Source of the DNA: Sipunculus nudus
Lineage: Eukaryota > Annelida > Sipuncula > Golfingiida > Sipunculidae
NCBI GenBank assembly: GCA_026874595.1
Contig: CM049321.1
Coordinates: 23,859,979-23,923,978 of the forward strand
Length of the DNA: 64,000 nt
Direction of reading: 5' to 3'
Position 1 is the stretch's first letter. The number at the start of each line of letters is the position of its first letter. The position numbers were made by a program, and so were the translations under genes. Below the pieces are notes generated by a model, which saw nothing but the letters and a program-made list of their open reading frames with translations, was not told where the DNA came from and searched no databases. Below, one piece after another: positions 23,040 to 34,920 of the stretch.

Positions 23040-23720
23040 CCTGAATAAGCGAATGCCCTTTAATAATAACCCAATTGGTCCGTCTGTCCGTGTGTCTCTG
23101 TAAGTCCGTCAAATTCATTTCCGGATGATAACTCCAGTTTGGATATACATATTGATTCAAACTTGATTTTATATGACCCATCACCAAACCAAGGACGCAA
23201 TTAGTTTTGGGGTCAAAGGTCACAGGAGCTACTTATTTAAAAGACTGTAGATGCATTTTGAGGCAAAATATTAATCCCAAACCTTCCATCTTGCACATAA
23301 AGGTGGCCTACCTATGTGGGAAGAACCTGATAGCAGAAGCGGATCCAGGGGGTCCGGACCCCCCCCCCCCCCCCCTTTTTCATCAGAAACAACGTATTTT
23401 TAAGGGCTTCAGACAAGGTTTTGCTGCCTGGACCCCCCCCCCTTTTCTGACCTGAGGACCTTTTTTTAGGGTTTTCATTTGTCCTCCTGGGTTGGACCCC
23501 CCCCCCCTTTTCCTAAATCCTGGATCCGCCCCTGTGATAGAAAATGAGATTACAAGGCCTAAAGTCAAGGTCACAGAGGCCATCTGTCTACAGATTTCTT
23601 TTCTTGTGATTGCTCATGTATGGATTTACATTTCTTTCAAACTTGATTTTTGCGTCATTAGGTCAAGGTAAAGGTGGCAGGACCGACTTTTTTTTAAAAG
23701 ATTGTTGCGTCAAGCTGTAA
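23040..23720. repeat. Second AGGTCA-rich dispersed repeat, interrupted by a MITE
   Basis: Phrases such as GTCCGTCTGTCCGTGTG, GGGGTCAAAGGTCACAGG and AAGTCAAGGTCACAGAGG place it in the same class as the 15.3-16.5 kb repeat. Its continuity is broken at 23334-23534 by the inserted element described next. Confidence 0.6.
23334..23534. mobile_element. hAT-like MITE with GCGGATCCAGG ends and TGATAG target copies
   Basis: The left end is CAGAAGCGGATCCAGG and the right end is CCTGGATCCGCCCCTG (16-bp inverted repeat, two mismatches). TGATAG stands on both sides (23328-23333 and 23535-23540). The CAG...CTG ends suit hAT elements, although those usually give 8-bp copies. The interior carries three poly-C runs and no gene. 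Single ends of the same family occur near 3483, 33684, 37555 and 37906. Confidence 0.7.
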
Positions 23721-24256
23721 TAGCTTCACAGATTTGTGTTGATTTTCATTCGAATGCCACTTTAAATGATATTCATTCTTGTTTCTATCAAATATTTATT
23801 ATAATTGAATCTTTTGTACTGATTTAATCAATCTTTTAATGTCAGATCTATGAACGCCTAATGGATCTCAATTTATAACAGTTTTTTGCTGCTTATTTAA
23901 ATATTGAAATAATGATAGATTTCACCAGGTATTTTATAATGTAGATGTTTAGAACTGTCTACAGGTCAGTTTTGGGACAACATGCACACATTTAATATAA
24001 ATGCATTCTCACATTAAATTCATTTCACATAATCAACTGCCTCTGGTTCCATGTTTTTTTTTCTGTTGACATGGAAACAGCCTCTAGATAAGTATAAACA
24101 GTGTTCTTGAGCAGTAATTACCTACAGATCATTAGTATGATTGATTGATAACCTTTATTTCCTCCATGACATGAAGAGTAATACTGTCAATGTGAACGAT
24201 CATATTGCAAGCTATATCAAACAGTGACAAAAAGGATAAGCGCTGTTAAATATTAC

Positions 24257-24257
<1 letters not shown>

Positions 24258-24297
<40 letters not shown>

Positions 24298-24318
24298 TAT
24301 AATAATAATTATTATTAT
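24258..24318. repeat. (AAT)n microsatellite
   Basis: Trinucleotide ATA/AAT run of about 60 bp. Confidence 0.95.
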
Positions 24319-25942
24319 GCTAACAAAAATAACTACAACAGGTCAGGCTGAGCAAAGAGATCACAAGAAATCTAATCAATTGACGAATACACACAATTTT
24401 GACTTGTTTTAACTCGGATACAGAAGCAGATTCTCTTTGTACATGCATACATGAATATTGGAAATATATACATCATAATATACCAGTATTCAGTCCATAC
24501 TACTATAAAGCTTTTGCCAAATAGAATACTCAGAAAATCGTCGTTTAAGTTGAATAGGAATGCTGATTTTGAACATCGCAGCTATTCATTATAAACTGTC
24601 GTAATCGACCCCCGGGATCCTCAGTGTTGTCACAAAATACTAATGCATGTATAACAGGGCAAGAATACATGGAGCCACACAGAAAACACAGTAAGTTTAT
24701 ACTCGTATCGGCACGCCCGATGGACAGACACAGTTTGGAACTCCATTTTAATCACAATAAGGAACCTGGTATCTCTTTCGCTGCGTCCTATATGATAGAA
24801 GGCCTGAAACAGTCTCGGTATACATTATAGAAAAATGTATATTCTGAATAAATGAAAGTAACCGAGCGCTTTCTATATATTCTGAATTAGTGAAAGTACA
24901 CCGAGCGCATGCATCAATTCATATTCCCAAATTTACAATGGATTATCAGGTTTCTCCAAGCATTTTTACTAAGAGGCCCAGCGCCGTCGGGACCAGTAAT
25001 TACATCTTAATAAGCTTAAATATTTAGCTCAATTAGAATATAATACAGATCTAGACAGATCCTGAACTGTTTCCCAGGATAATGTTTTCTTAATATTAAA
25101 CGAAACATAATAATAAGCTTACATACACTGGCACCTTTGTGCATCAGAATGTTCCGTAGTAAAGTCAATTTAGCCTTTTTTTGATAAATGTACAAGCACG
25201 AGGAATACGCAACATTGACAAAGCCATATCCGAACCGGTTTGCCGGTGTAAACCTTGCATAATTTAAACACAGAATCTCTGCATTCTCTCAAGTCTGGCA
25301 AGGTTAGAGATAGTTTACAGATAGAGATAGGACACCGACTCCTAGAAGTCCTAAAATAAACCTCCGCTACGTCTTCACGCTTCCTCAATTCGTCCATTAT
25401 TTGTTGGTCTCCATGTAATAAAATGCCTGGATGTTTAACTTGGCGCCTCTCTTCAAGATCGTTTCAACCCAATTTAAATTGTCTAAGCTAAACATTTTTG
25501 TGCGAGTCCGGTATTGTTCACAAAACACGTACATCTGGTTTCAATAGGTTAAAATTAAATCTCCATGCACATCTGAAGTTCGAACACAAATCAATCCTTT
25601 TTTTGCGACCCTGCTCGAGATGGTAACAATAAACAAATGTCATCTGGTTGCACAGGAAATCCGGTGTATATGGTTCATAAGTAGGTCCCTAATTTAGACT
25701 TACGCAGATCTCTGAGCAATGGATCAATAAATATTAGAAAAAAATAAAGAAGATAACACGCAATCTTGACCGACTTATTGTTTAACAGGAAACCATTGAC
25801 TTATGTAACCTTCAAATAAAAACACCGAAATACCAAATCAATATAACCTTGTTAACAAACCAGCGTGTCACACCACGTCAAATGCTTTTTGACTGTCCAG
25901 GAGCCTTTCTACTCGTCTGAATGACCAGGTTCCCGATTTCTT
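24319..25942. other. No gene recognised upstream of the Mutator-like relic
   Basis: Unique-looking sequence with only short open frames (for example 24624-24830 plus, 25170-25397 minus) that resemble nothing I know. It may include the decayed 5' part or terminal repeat of the element that follows. Confidence 0.5.
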
Positions 25943-28775
25943 GTGCTAGAGGAATTAACGAAATATCTGCCTGATTCGACTGAAATCGAGCAAATGCAGT
26001 TTGATGGCCGAATTGACATTCCAAAACAGCAACCGAAAATACGCAAAAAAAAGAATAGGTCTGTTTTGAATAATAGGAACAATGATTTCTTGCAATGTGG
26101 CGGTGGACCTACTGAGGACCAAAAAGGACTCGTTAATCAAGACAAACCCCTTATATTGGAGGATGTACAAACGTACATGGACAATCCAAACCCGATGCAA
26201 ATCATAACGGAGGCTCCAGATAAGCCAAAGGCGGGTGAAATTTACCTTTTCTCTTCGGAGGCTGACAAATGCAAAATAAATGACTGGAAATGTGACGGTA
26301 ATTTGTGGCGGAATAATGGTCGACGCCTGTTTCCCCAAAATAATCCACTATTTTATAAGACTTCCTTCAGTGTCAGAATAAAATCGGGTGTGTCGAAATC
26401 TTTTACGAAATGTGCATATATGTACATCGGCAATCCAAATTTGGTTTTGATTCACTATTTCGATGATCATTCTATAGCGGAATGTTTCCCCACATGGCAA
26501 CAGTAAACATTAAAAGCACGGGACAGAAAAAAAAAAAAACATACCCATCGGTAATCAACAATCTGAAAAAGTACTGTATTACAAAACCAAATAAAGTATA
26601 CAAAAGGGATGGTAACTTGGGACAATGTAAAGGATAGACAACGGGTAGCGAACCCTAGGAACTTAAAACAAGCTTATAATGCAAAACAAAACGAGATGGC
26701 TAAATTAAAATTAGGGACAGATGACGTGGCAAACCTGCTAGAGTTAACTATGCATCTTGATAATTATGTTAAAATAATTGATTTGTGGCCCAATATGACC
26801 ACCATATTTATTAATGAAATCTCGTTACTGATATCAATCAGCTTCTAGATCTCAGTAATGTAAGTATTACTCTGGCATATGACACCACTTTCCACTTTGG
26901 CGATTTTTATGTTTCGGTATTATCTTTTTGGCACGCTCTGTTCAAAACTCTTCCAAAACAATCAAACCCGAACATCCCGTTAGCAGGAATGCTGCACGAT
27001 AGAAAAAAAAACTAAAATGCATTTCAAGTTATTCAGAACATTGGCTGAACAGATTCCAAAATTACAAAAGACAGAGTTTCCAATTATTTTTTACAGAGAA
27101 AGAGGCATCACAAATGCTCTGAAAGAAACGTTCCCTACATGCATTATTTTATACTGCTGGAATCATATATTTTAGGATTTAAAAGTCTGGTTGAGAGGTA
27201 GGGGTGCAGCGTCTGATGATTTAACAATGTAAATGGCTGATTTGAAAAGAAATAATGCAATGTGAAGATTTATCTGAATTTAATTGCAAATATGAAGAAG
27301 TCTCGGATAAATGGTGTGGGACTATAAGGGGTTATTTTGAGGAGCATATAAAAGATGATGTAGTGCAGTCTGCTGCGAAATGGGTATTGCTAAAATGGGG
27401 TCTCTATAATCCGTATTCTGGGGTTACCAGTGACAGTGCTGAGGGATTAAATACTGCTAAAAGTACTTTAATGAATGGAAAAAAATGCCAATTGATTGCC
27501 CAGTTTTGTCCTTCCATTATCTGTAAATTATTATTACCAGGAAAATATTCAGAGGTTATTGCGGCATATAGGGAATTATGTTTTACCTGAAGAATATACT
27601 TATGCGAAGAAAGAGGCGGAAGAAGTGCAGTGGCCTTAGACTGTATGCAGACCAGAAAATAAATGTACAGTTAGTTTGAGATTCACAAATAGAGAAGCAT
27701 GTGTCCGTCGACGTTGAAATGAAAAATGAAGAAAACATTAGCCACACGTTTAGATGAGGAATTTGAATTGAAACGTAGGGACAAAAAGTCTCAGCTGTCT
27801 CTGGCTGACTGCGTTATAAAGGAAAAACGAATTACATTTGTACATGAAAGGGCTGCTTTCCTTGTAACGGAGTCGACAAATATAAGTCCTATGCGGTGCA
27901 ACTGTTCTCAAAACAAAAAAAAAAATTAGAAAAGAGTGAAAAAGCGAAACGTCCTTCTGAAGGCCGACCCGGTGACAATACACGGAGACGTCTAGCTGTC
28001 TCTGACCCTTTGGCTACCTAATTTAGATATAAGAACAACAGATAAAAATATAATTGAAAGGGAAGAAACATTAACCGATAAACACATGCAGGCTGTACAT
28101 CAAATCCTCATGTATCAATTAAGAAACATTATTGGTTTTCAAAGCACGTTATTGGCTCCAATATATTATCCCACATCTCGCAGATGGGAAAACCACGGCA
28201 CAATAGAATCTCGGACGGCTCTTACCTGCCAAATTCACTATACTGGTAACAACCACTGGGTAACATCATTTGAAAAGAACGTAATGGACCAATATATTAA
28301 ATGGATAGTCTAAATTCCAAAGGGGAAATACCGACATGTTTACAAATGCAACTTGCATCACTGTACGGGTGTGATAAAACAAGCCTTTTGGTATAATAAT
28401 ACCAGTCATAACCAAACAAAGAAATAGTGTTGACTTTGGGCGTTTTGCCTCAGCAAGTTGTGTGGATTTTTTTTTCAATGGATTTGAAAATATAGAACAA
28501 GGTACAGTTATGTGTATTTTCGATCATGACTTATTACGCCCACATTTAATAACATGTCTTGAAGCTGGAGAAATGTCTCTATTCCCCAGGAGAAAACGGA
28601 CCAGACCCATATGTTTTACTGCTCAAAACATATATAGATATTATTTGTAGATATCGTCAGCCAGACTGCATTGAAAACATGGTTCGCTGTGACAAATTGT
28701 CACAGATGGCATCATCGTACATGTGCAAATGATTTAATTTTGGGCAAGAAATGGTTCTGTGTAGAATGCAAATAA
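25943..28775 (+). pseudogene. Broken Mutator-like transposon gene (transposase + Ulp1 protease + PHD finger)
   Basis: Fragments in shifting plus-strand frames follow the order of a MULE-type protein. 25943-26506 holds the N-terminal region. 26609-26848 has a PRNLKQAYNAK motif. Near 26870-27000 AYDTTFHFGDFYV carries the first catalytic Asp, followed by PNIPLAGMLHDRK. Near 27090-27170 FYRERGITNAL leads to CWNHI; the acidic residue expected before RE is Tyr here. 27255-27590 has GVTSDSAEGLN with the candidate Glu. A Ulp1-like C48 protease relic spans about 28086-28600: GNNHWVTS keeps the His, but the usual DCG reads DFG. A C-terminal PHD-like finger (about 28650-28772, NCHRWHHRTC) is split by a one-base shift. 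Many stops and frameshifts make it a dead copy; terminal repeats were not found. Confidence 0.75.
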
Positions 28776-29560
28776 GGCGTCTACTTTATTTAAAAAAATA
28801 TACAGTGATTTATTTACGAACTCATTTAGTTCCTGTTGTTTTGTGTAATTTATTATCTTCATTTTGTTGTTTTGCTCGAGAGGTTTTGTGCAAATAAATA
28901 ATTCCGTCCTAGATTTGTGTTTTTGTTATTAAATATTTCAGGGTATTTTTTATCTTTTAATTTTGTTATATCAGGTCAAAATAATGTTCCAGAAGTTTAA
29001 CTGAAAAAAAGATCTTTATAACTGTTTGGCTACAAACATTCGTATAATGCAAAACATGAATCGGTGTTCTGCTTTTCTGTTTCACGCGTCCACACTGGCG
29101 CACGCGTGTTAGTATATTTGTAAAGCGTTGTGTTCTGCGTGAACCACGCGTTTTAGTTACAACCCCTGGTGGCATCGACGTGAACTGCATAATAACTTAA
29201 AATCGCGGTACACATGATAGCATTTTATGGCTTATAATAGATAGAGCGGGAGACTAGCAACCAGGAACTGAAACAGGAATGACAGTTAAGAATCTCGGTC
29301 TGTATATGAGCAAAAATATATGGATATAGTAAACATACCAAAGAGGGAAAACTAATGTGTCAATGTTACCTGCTGTGTAAAACGCCCACACAGCTAGGGC
29401 TTCATGGGCAAAACATTAGGCGACTCAATGTCCAATCAGAATGTAAAAACAGTTTCTCGCATTATTGACTTTATTCCGTGTTACTCCACTCATTGCCCCC
29501 CCCCCCCCCAGCCCCAACGTGTCATTGCCATTCCCCCTCCCCCTGTTTCGCCGCCTATGC
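28776..29560. other. No gene recognised
   Basis: AT-rich flank of the Mutator-like relic. Short CGCG-containing palindromes lie near 29085-29155. There is no supported open frame. Confidence 0.5.
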
Positions 29561-29562
29561 CA

Positions 29563-29787
<225 letters not shown>

Positions 29788-29978
29788 CAGACTAGCTGCT
29801 ACACCGTAACCCAGACTGGTTCCCGTGTCCTATAACGTGACGTTAATATAGAACAGGTAACGTACGGGTACTCACATCGTTATATTTATGGTAAATATAA
29901 TGGCGCGGTTTTATTTAATTTTTTTTGTGATTTGCGTCGGCATTATCAATTAGGTCGTGACGTCACATGTAATGGCAT

Positions 29979-29979
29979 C

Positions 29980-30042
<63 letters not shown>
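29979..30042. repeat. (ATT)n microsatellite
   Basis: Trinucleotide run of about 62 bp. Confidence 0.95.
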
Positions 30043-31000
30043 TTGTCATTACCAGGAGAAAGTCTTCTCCACTTAGCCAATGAAAATATCACTTTGGCCC
30101 TTTTTTATCTTTCCTTTGGCGTTTGACACAACATCTTTAAATCCTTCTTGGTATCGGAATGTAAGAGGGCGCCTTTGGGGAGGGATTATCACCAGTCTGT
30201 TTATCCATGTGATATTATATTGATATGTATGGGTTTTGAAGTTTCTGTTGTATTTTACGGTTTTGTTCGATTGCAAACATAGCATTTCATTGATGACAAC
30301 TCTATTTGCACGTTGGGTCGGCCTTCTTAATTTAAAATTCCAAAACTAAGTAAATATAAGCGCAGCAAACGGCAGTATTATATTGCGATTTTAGCCTGGA
30401 ATGGAAAAACCGGTACCTGCCCTTCTTTCGCGGAGGCGTCGACAGGGAGGGAAATAGGACAGGGAACCAGCCTACACCGTAACTCTGCATAGGGAGCCTA
30501 AGTCTCGTTTTATCTCTATTGAAAGGAGGTAGTAAAGGCCGGTTCCAGAGTACTTCCGGAGACACCCTCATTGACAACATACGCCATGCGGACCTCGCTT
30601 CACGTTTTGTGGGTCAGCTTTTCACAGAACAAAGCGATTCCAAACGTTTGAGCTTGCTGTCACATAAAGAGAACGGTTATAGTAAAACTTTTGGATACAA
30701 ATTATCAATATGTTCTCCTGTTTCTGCTTCGTTTAGCTTGATCCCAGTTTTACTGAGGCTACGCCCGCATTGAGATGACGTTGCGAATGTAAACAAACTA
30801 TCGCCAGTATCGGTTAAAGGATGTAGGCCTGAACATATGCTTTTATCGGGCTTTATGAATGGAAAATTATTTTTGTGTAATTATTGATTACAGAGATTCA
30901 AACTCCTTAATGAAGGATTGGTAAAACTACATATATTTGGTAAAAATAACTGCTCAGTCCTTGGATTCCGGTACAAGCCAGTTACCCAGCATGCATATAG
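30043..31000. other. No gene recognised
   Basis: Mixed-composition sequence with overlapping short frames on both strands (30332-30580 minus, 30519-30773 plus). Neither shows family resemblance. Confidence 0.5.
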
Positions 31001-31399
31001 CCTAGGCTTCGGCTATATTCGATAATGATAGTAATAATAATAATAACAATTATAGGCCTAATAATGATTATAAATAAATTATTATTGTTATTATTATTGT
31101 TCCTATATTTTTAGGAACAGAAATAGATAATAATAAAGTAACATATTATTACCAAACGATTCGAAATGTGTTAGCCAATTGAAATTAAATTGGTAAAAAA
31201 AAAAAGAGTAATCACATAAGTAATCACATACAATTAATCATTTTCTATAAATATATACACATCATAATTTAAATATTAAAAAAATACCAATTTAAATTAA
31301 TAAATATACATTTATGTTACATTTGTTCAATTAACTATTATACCTGCTATATATATATATATAAATATATAAATAAAATAGTTTTATCATATTTCTTAC

Positions 31400-31475
<76 letters not shown>

Positions 31476-32636
31476 GTAAGACATATGATAAAACGATTTT
31501 ATAATCATTTTCATATTTATAATATAAAAGTATGGAAATTGTCTAGTATATATTTATATATCAGAGATGGGTCCTATTACATAGGTTTTATTCCTGTTAC
31601 TATTAGTTCTTAATCCATCTATAACAATTACTATTACAACATTTTCCATCTATTACTATTAGTATAACTATTACTTGGCTTCTGGTACTATTACTATTAC
31701 TTTACTTTCAAACAGTGATATGAAAATATGCTGACCAACCCCCATGCAGTTGGTGATACTTTAATATATATTGTTCGTATATTTAAATTGCAACTTTAGG
31801 AATTTTTGTTCTCCATTAAAAATGTAATTAATTAGTTTTAAATCCTATGGTAGAATGCGCAAAATTCAGCTAAGTTCAGCATTATTTCTAGCCAGTTGAT
31901 GGTCAGTCCAACCCAGTTCCGGTATGTTCATATTCACCACGGTTAAAGACACATGGTTCATCTTGCTTGCAACATTCAAATTCAACCTATTCATATTCAT
32001 CAAAACACTCAAGTCTGTGAATTTTGTGGCTACCACTTATTTACTGCATCTCCTTAGATTAGCACATTTTAATTTATCTTGAGCAGGTGTTTTATTACAC
32101 GTGAAAAACACAATTACACTACATTTTTAGCCCTTTTATGTGTTTCAATGTAATCAAACGATCCATCCCTAATATGTTTTGGTCAAGTGGTTATAATAAG
32201 TTTAAGTAATTGCTATTATTCTATTACTAAGGGTTCTATAAAGATTACTGTTACTATAACAGGTTAAAATTTCTTGTCTATTACTATTAATATTACTATT
32301 ACTTTGAAAACCTGTAATTTTTTATTATTATTACATATTACTATTACCCCATCCCTTATATATGTGTGTGTGTGTGTGTGTGTGGGTGTGTGTGTGTGTG
32401 GAAAATGTATTTACGTGTAAATAAAATATTATTTTTCAAATATCTATATTAAAAATTGCATAATTTAGGCATTATGTATATCCATTTTATATTAATCTAT
32501 AAATATGTGTAAACAGTATATACATGCTTGTTTGTATGTATGTATTCATATATATTATATATATATACATATATTATTTACATATATATATTTTTATATT
32601 AAATATATTATATATTTTATTTATAAATATATTTAA

Positions 32637-32682
<46 letters not shown>

Positions 32683-33000
32683 TTTGGTATTGTATATTTT
32701 TAATTATATATTTATATTTTATATATTACATTATATATGTATATGTATAATATATATTATATATTTTATATATAAGGCTATATATTTTCCATATTTTATG
32801 TAATATTTATAATATATTTTATATTATATAAGTTTATATTTTTATATAATATTTTGATATATATATAATTTTATATATATTTCTTATATTTTATATATTT
32901 TAAATATATATTTTTAATATAATATTTGTGTATATATATTTATATTCGGTAATATATTTTATACATCCCCTGAAAATAATATATAATATTTTGACTGGTT
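31000..33000. repeat. Extremely AT-rich tract with (TA)n and (GT)n arrays
   Basis: Includes (TA)n at about 31402-31471 and 32641-32678, a (GT)n run at about 32363-32400, and long ATATATTTTATAT filler from 32500 to 32960. The stretch embeds the CAGAGATGGG element. No coding signal. Confidence 0.85.
31562..32357. mobile_element. Inverted-repeat element with CAGAGATGGG...CCCATCCCT ends and TATTAC-rich arms
   Basis: The left end CAGAGATGGGTCCTATTAC is mirrored by CTATTACCCCATCCCTTA at the right. Both arms are full of TATTAC/ACTATTAC words. The imperfect ends and CAG start suit a hAT-type MITE about 800 bp long. The flanks are TATAT on both sides, so a target copy cannot be proven. Confidence 0.45.
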
Positions 33001-33365
33001 GGATTAAAATATTTATCAATATTATCAGTGTGTGTGTCAGCCCCAGATATATTGCTTCATGTAAGATCGCCGTCAAATATATTTCAGAGGATCCTCACGT
33101 CATAATGTAAGATCAGGGGGCTTCAGAGGCTGTTACTCTTATCAATGCTTTTAGTGTCATATTGCTTAACTTCAATAAAAACAGATCCTTTGCTATTGAG
33201 TTCCTGAAGCGCGCACAGTAATCAGTCATGAGAACGTCACGTCTGGAGACCGGAAGTGGAACATGTCTCCAGCTCACGCAAATTCACGCACTTGATGAAC
33301 GAGACTTACGCTCCCTATTAAACCAGAGAGCATTCTAAGCTCTCTGATTAAACGACGTCGCGAGA

Positions 33366-33586
33366 TGTGACGTCATGATTATACCCACATCGTGTCGACC
33401 TGGTTACTTATGACGTCATACCTATTGATGACGTCATTTCGGGTTATGCGCGTCCTAAGAGATTCTATTTCGGTGCTGTGAGCATGCGGGATTGACCACT
33501 CCATTTTATAAGACGAAGCGCATCCGGTTAAGATTTATTAATTCAACTGTATTGAATTTTGGACAGAAATACATACAGCCTTACAG
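33366..33586 (+). promoter_or_regulatory. Candidate promoter with three CRE palindromes and a non-coding first exon
   Basis: TGACGTCA occurs at 33368-33375, 33411-33418 and 33429-33436, plus a GACGTCG half-match near 33353. Locally GC-richer sequence with CATTTTATAAG near 33503 follows, and then CAG/GTGAGA at 33584-33592, a good splice donor with no open frame before it. The set resembles a CREB/ATF-regulated promoter with an untranslated exon 1. The downstream gene was not identified in the window. Confidence 0.4.
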
Positions 33587-33683
33587 GTGAGAACATGTTA
33601 GGCCTATAAGCGTAAGGGGAGCGGGTTGCCGGGGAACAAGGCCAAGACATACATACTTCTGTGTGTTTATGTTAGCCTACTAC

Positions 33684-33721
33684 AGGGGCGGATCCAGGAT
33701 TTTTCAACAGGGGGGGGGGGG
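33684..33721. repeat. Single end of the GGATCC MITE family followed by a poly-G run
   Basis: CAGGGGCGGATCCAGG matches the right end of the 23.3-kb element. A G run follows at once, and no partner end is seen nearby. Confidence 0.6.
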
Positions 33722-33765
33722 CTAGAATCAAAAGCTGGTTTTAATTTGATACAGATAAAGTGCAA

Positions 33766-33771
<6 letters not shown>

Positions 33772-33826
<55 letters not shown>
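33772..33826. repeat. (TA)n microsatellite
   Basis: Pure TA run of about 52 bp. Confidence 0.95.
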
Positions 33827-33829
<3 letters not shown>

Positions 33830-34920
33830 TATTTAGAAGTGTAAAAACATGGGCAATGTTTGGACCAAACGTAAATGTTGACTCAAAAGTAAAAATTTTC
33901 ATATTATGATTATTGGTAATTTTATTTGAAATATATTTCGGAAGTAATTGCAAACTCGCTCATCCGTTGTATACTCCTGAACAATGTTTCACAGGCAGAA
34001 AATACTAAATAAATTACAAAAAGCATAATCGCTTAATAATTTGGCGCAGTATATAATAAAAAAGCAACATTTTCTTGATTAAGATAACCTCCAGTATGTG
34101 TTATAAATGCAGGCTTGATGGAATATATTAATCTGTTAAAACACCCATGCATGTATATAACTTATGACAGCTGCTCTTTATTTTGGTAAAATTACATAAA
34201 TACCAGTGCATAAACATGAACAAAAGAAAATCTCATCGTGATCCTTATGTACGAAAAGACTTTTTTTTTGCAAATTTGCATATAACTTCATAGTATTCGC
34301 ATATTTTGAGAATTTGGTTGGGGGGGGGGGGGGGAGCAGTTATATACCCAACCCCATAACCTATATATGCGCTATCAATTATCATTTGTGATCATATCAA
34401 AGGAGTGGAAAATTAGAACCGAGCACATGCACGCAAGGACGCATCCATATAAGCATTCCTCTATTATATCAAACCAAGTTTACACATTCATAAAATAAAT
34501 GCAAACGTAAACATTCAAAAGTAATAAGCAACATTGAATTATGTAAATATTACTGTGAGGCAAACTGATACCCCATTATAATTAGTTGAAAACTCGAACA
34601 ACAGCTGATTTTTAAGTTGATTTAACTCATTCGAGATTATTTTGAATAACCAGTAGCTTGAATTACTCTTCCCTGAGTGCGGCTGCCATATAAAAGAGCT
34701 TATCAGCTTACGGTAAATTTGATCTCTGGCATGTACGTCTTGATGTATTATAAAGCATTTGTTATCTAGTATATATTTATGCACCATTGATAACTGCATT
34801 GCTGATCGATAAGAAATATTCATAAATTAATGCTGTGGGTATAATATTTAATTTCCTGTCACATTTTGAAAAGTTGTTCCTTTCACCATATACGTCTTAC
34901 AAAATGTTCGACTACGATAA
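33827..34920. other. No gene recognised
   Basis: AT-rich sequence with a G tract at about 34318-34334. I see no supported coding frame. Confidence 0.5.
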
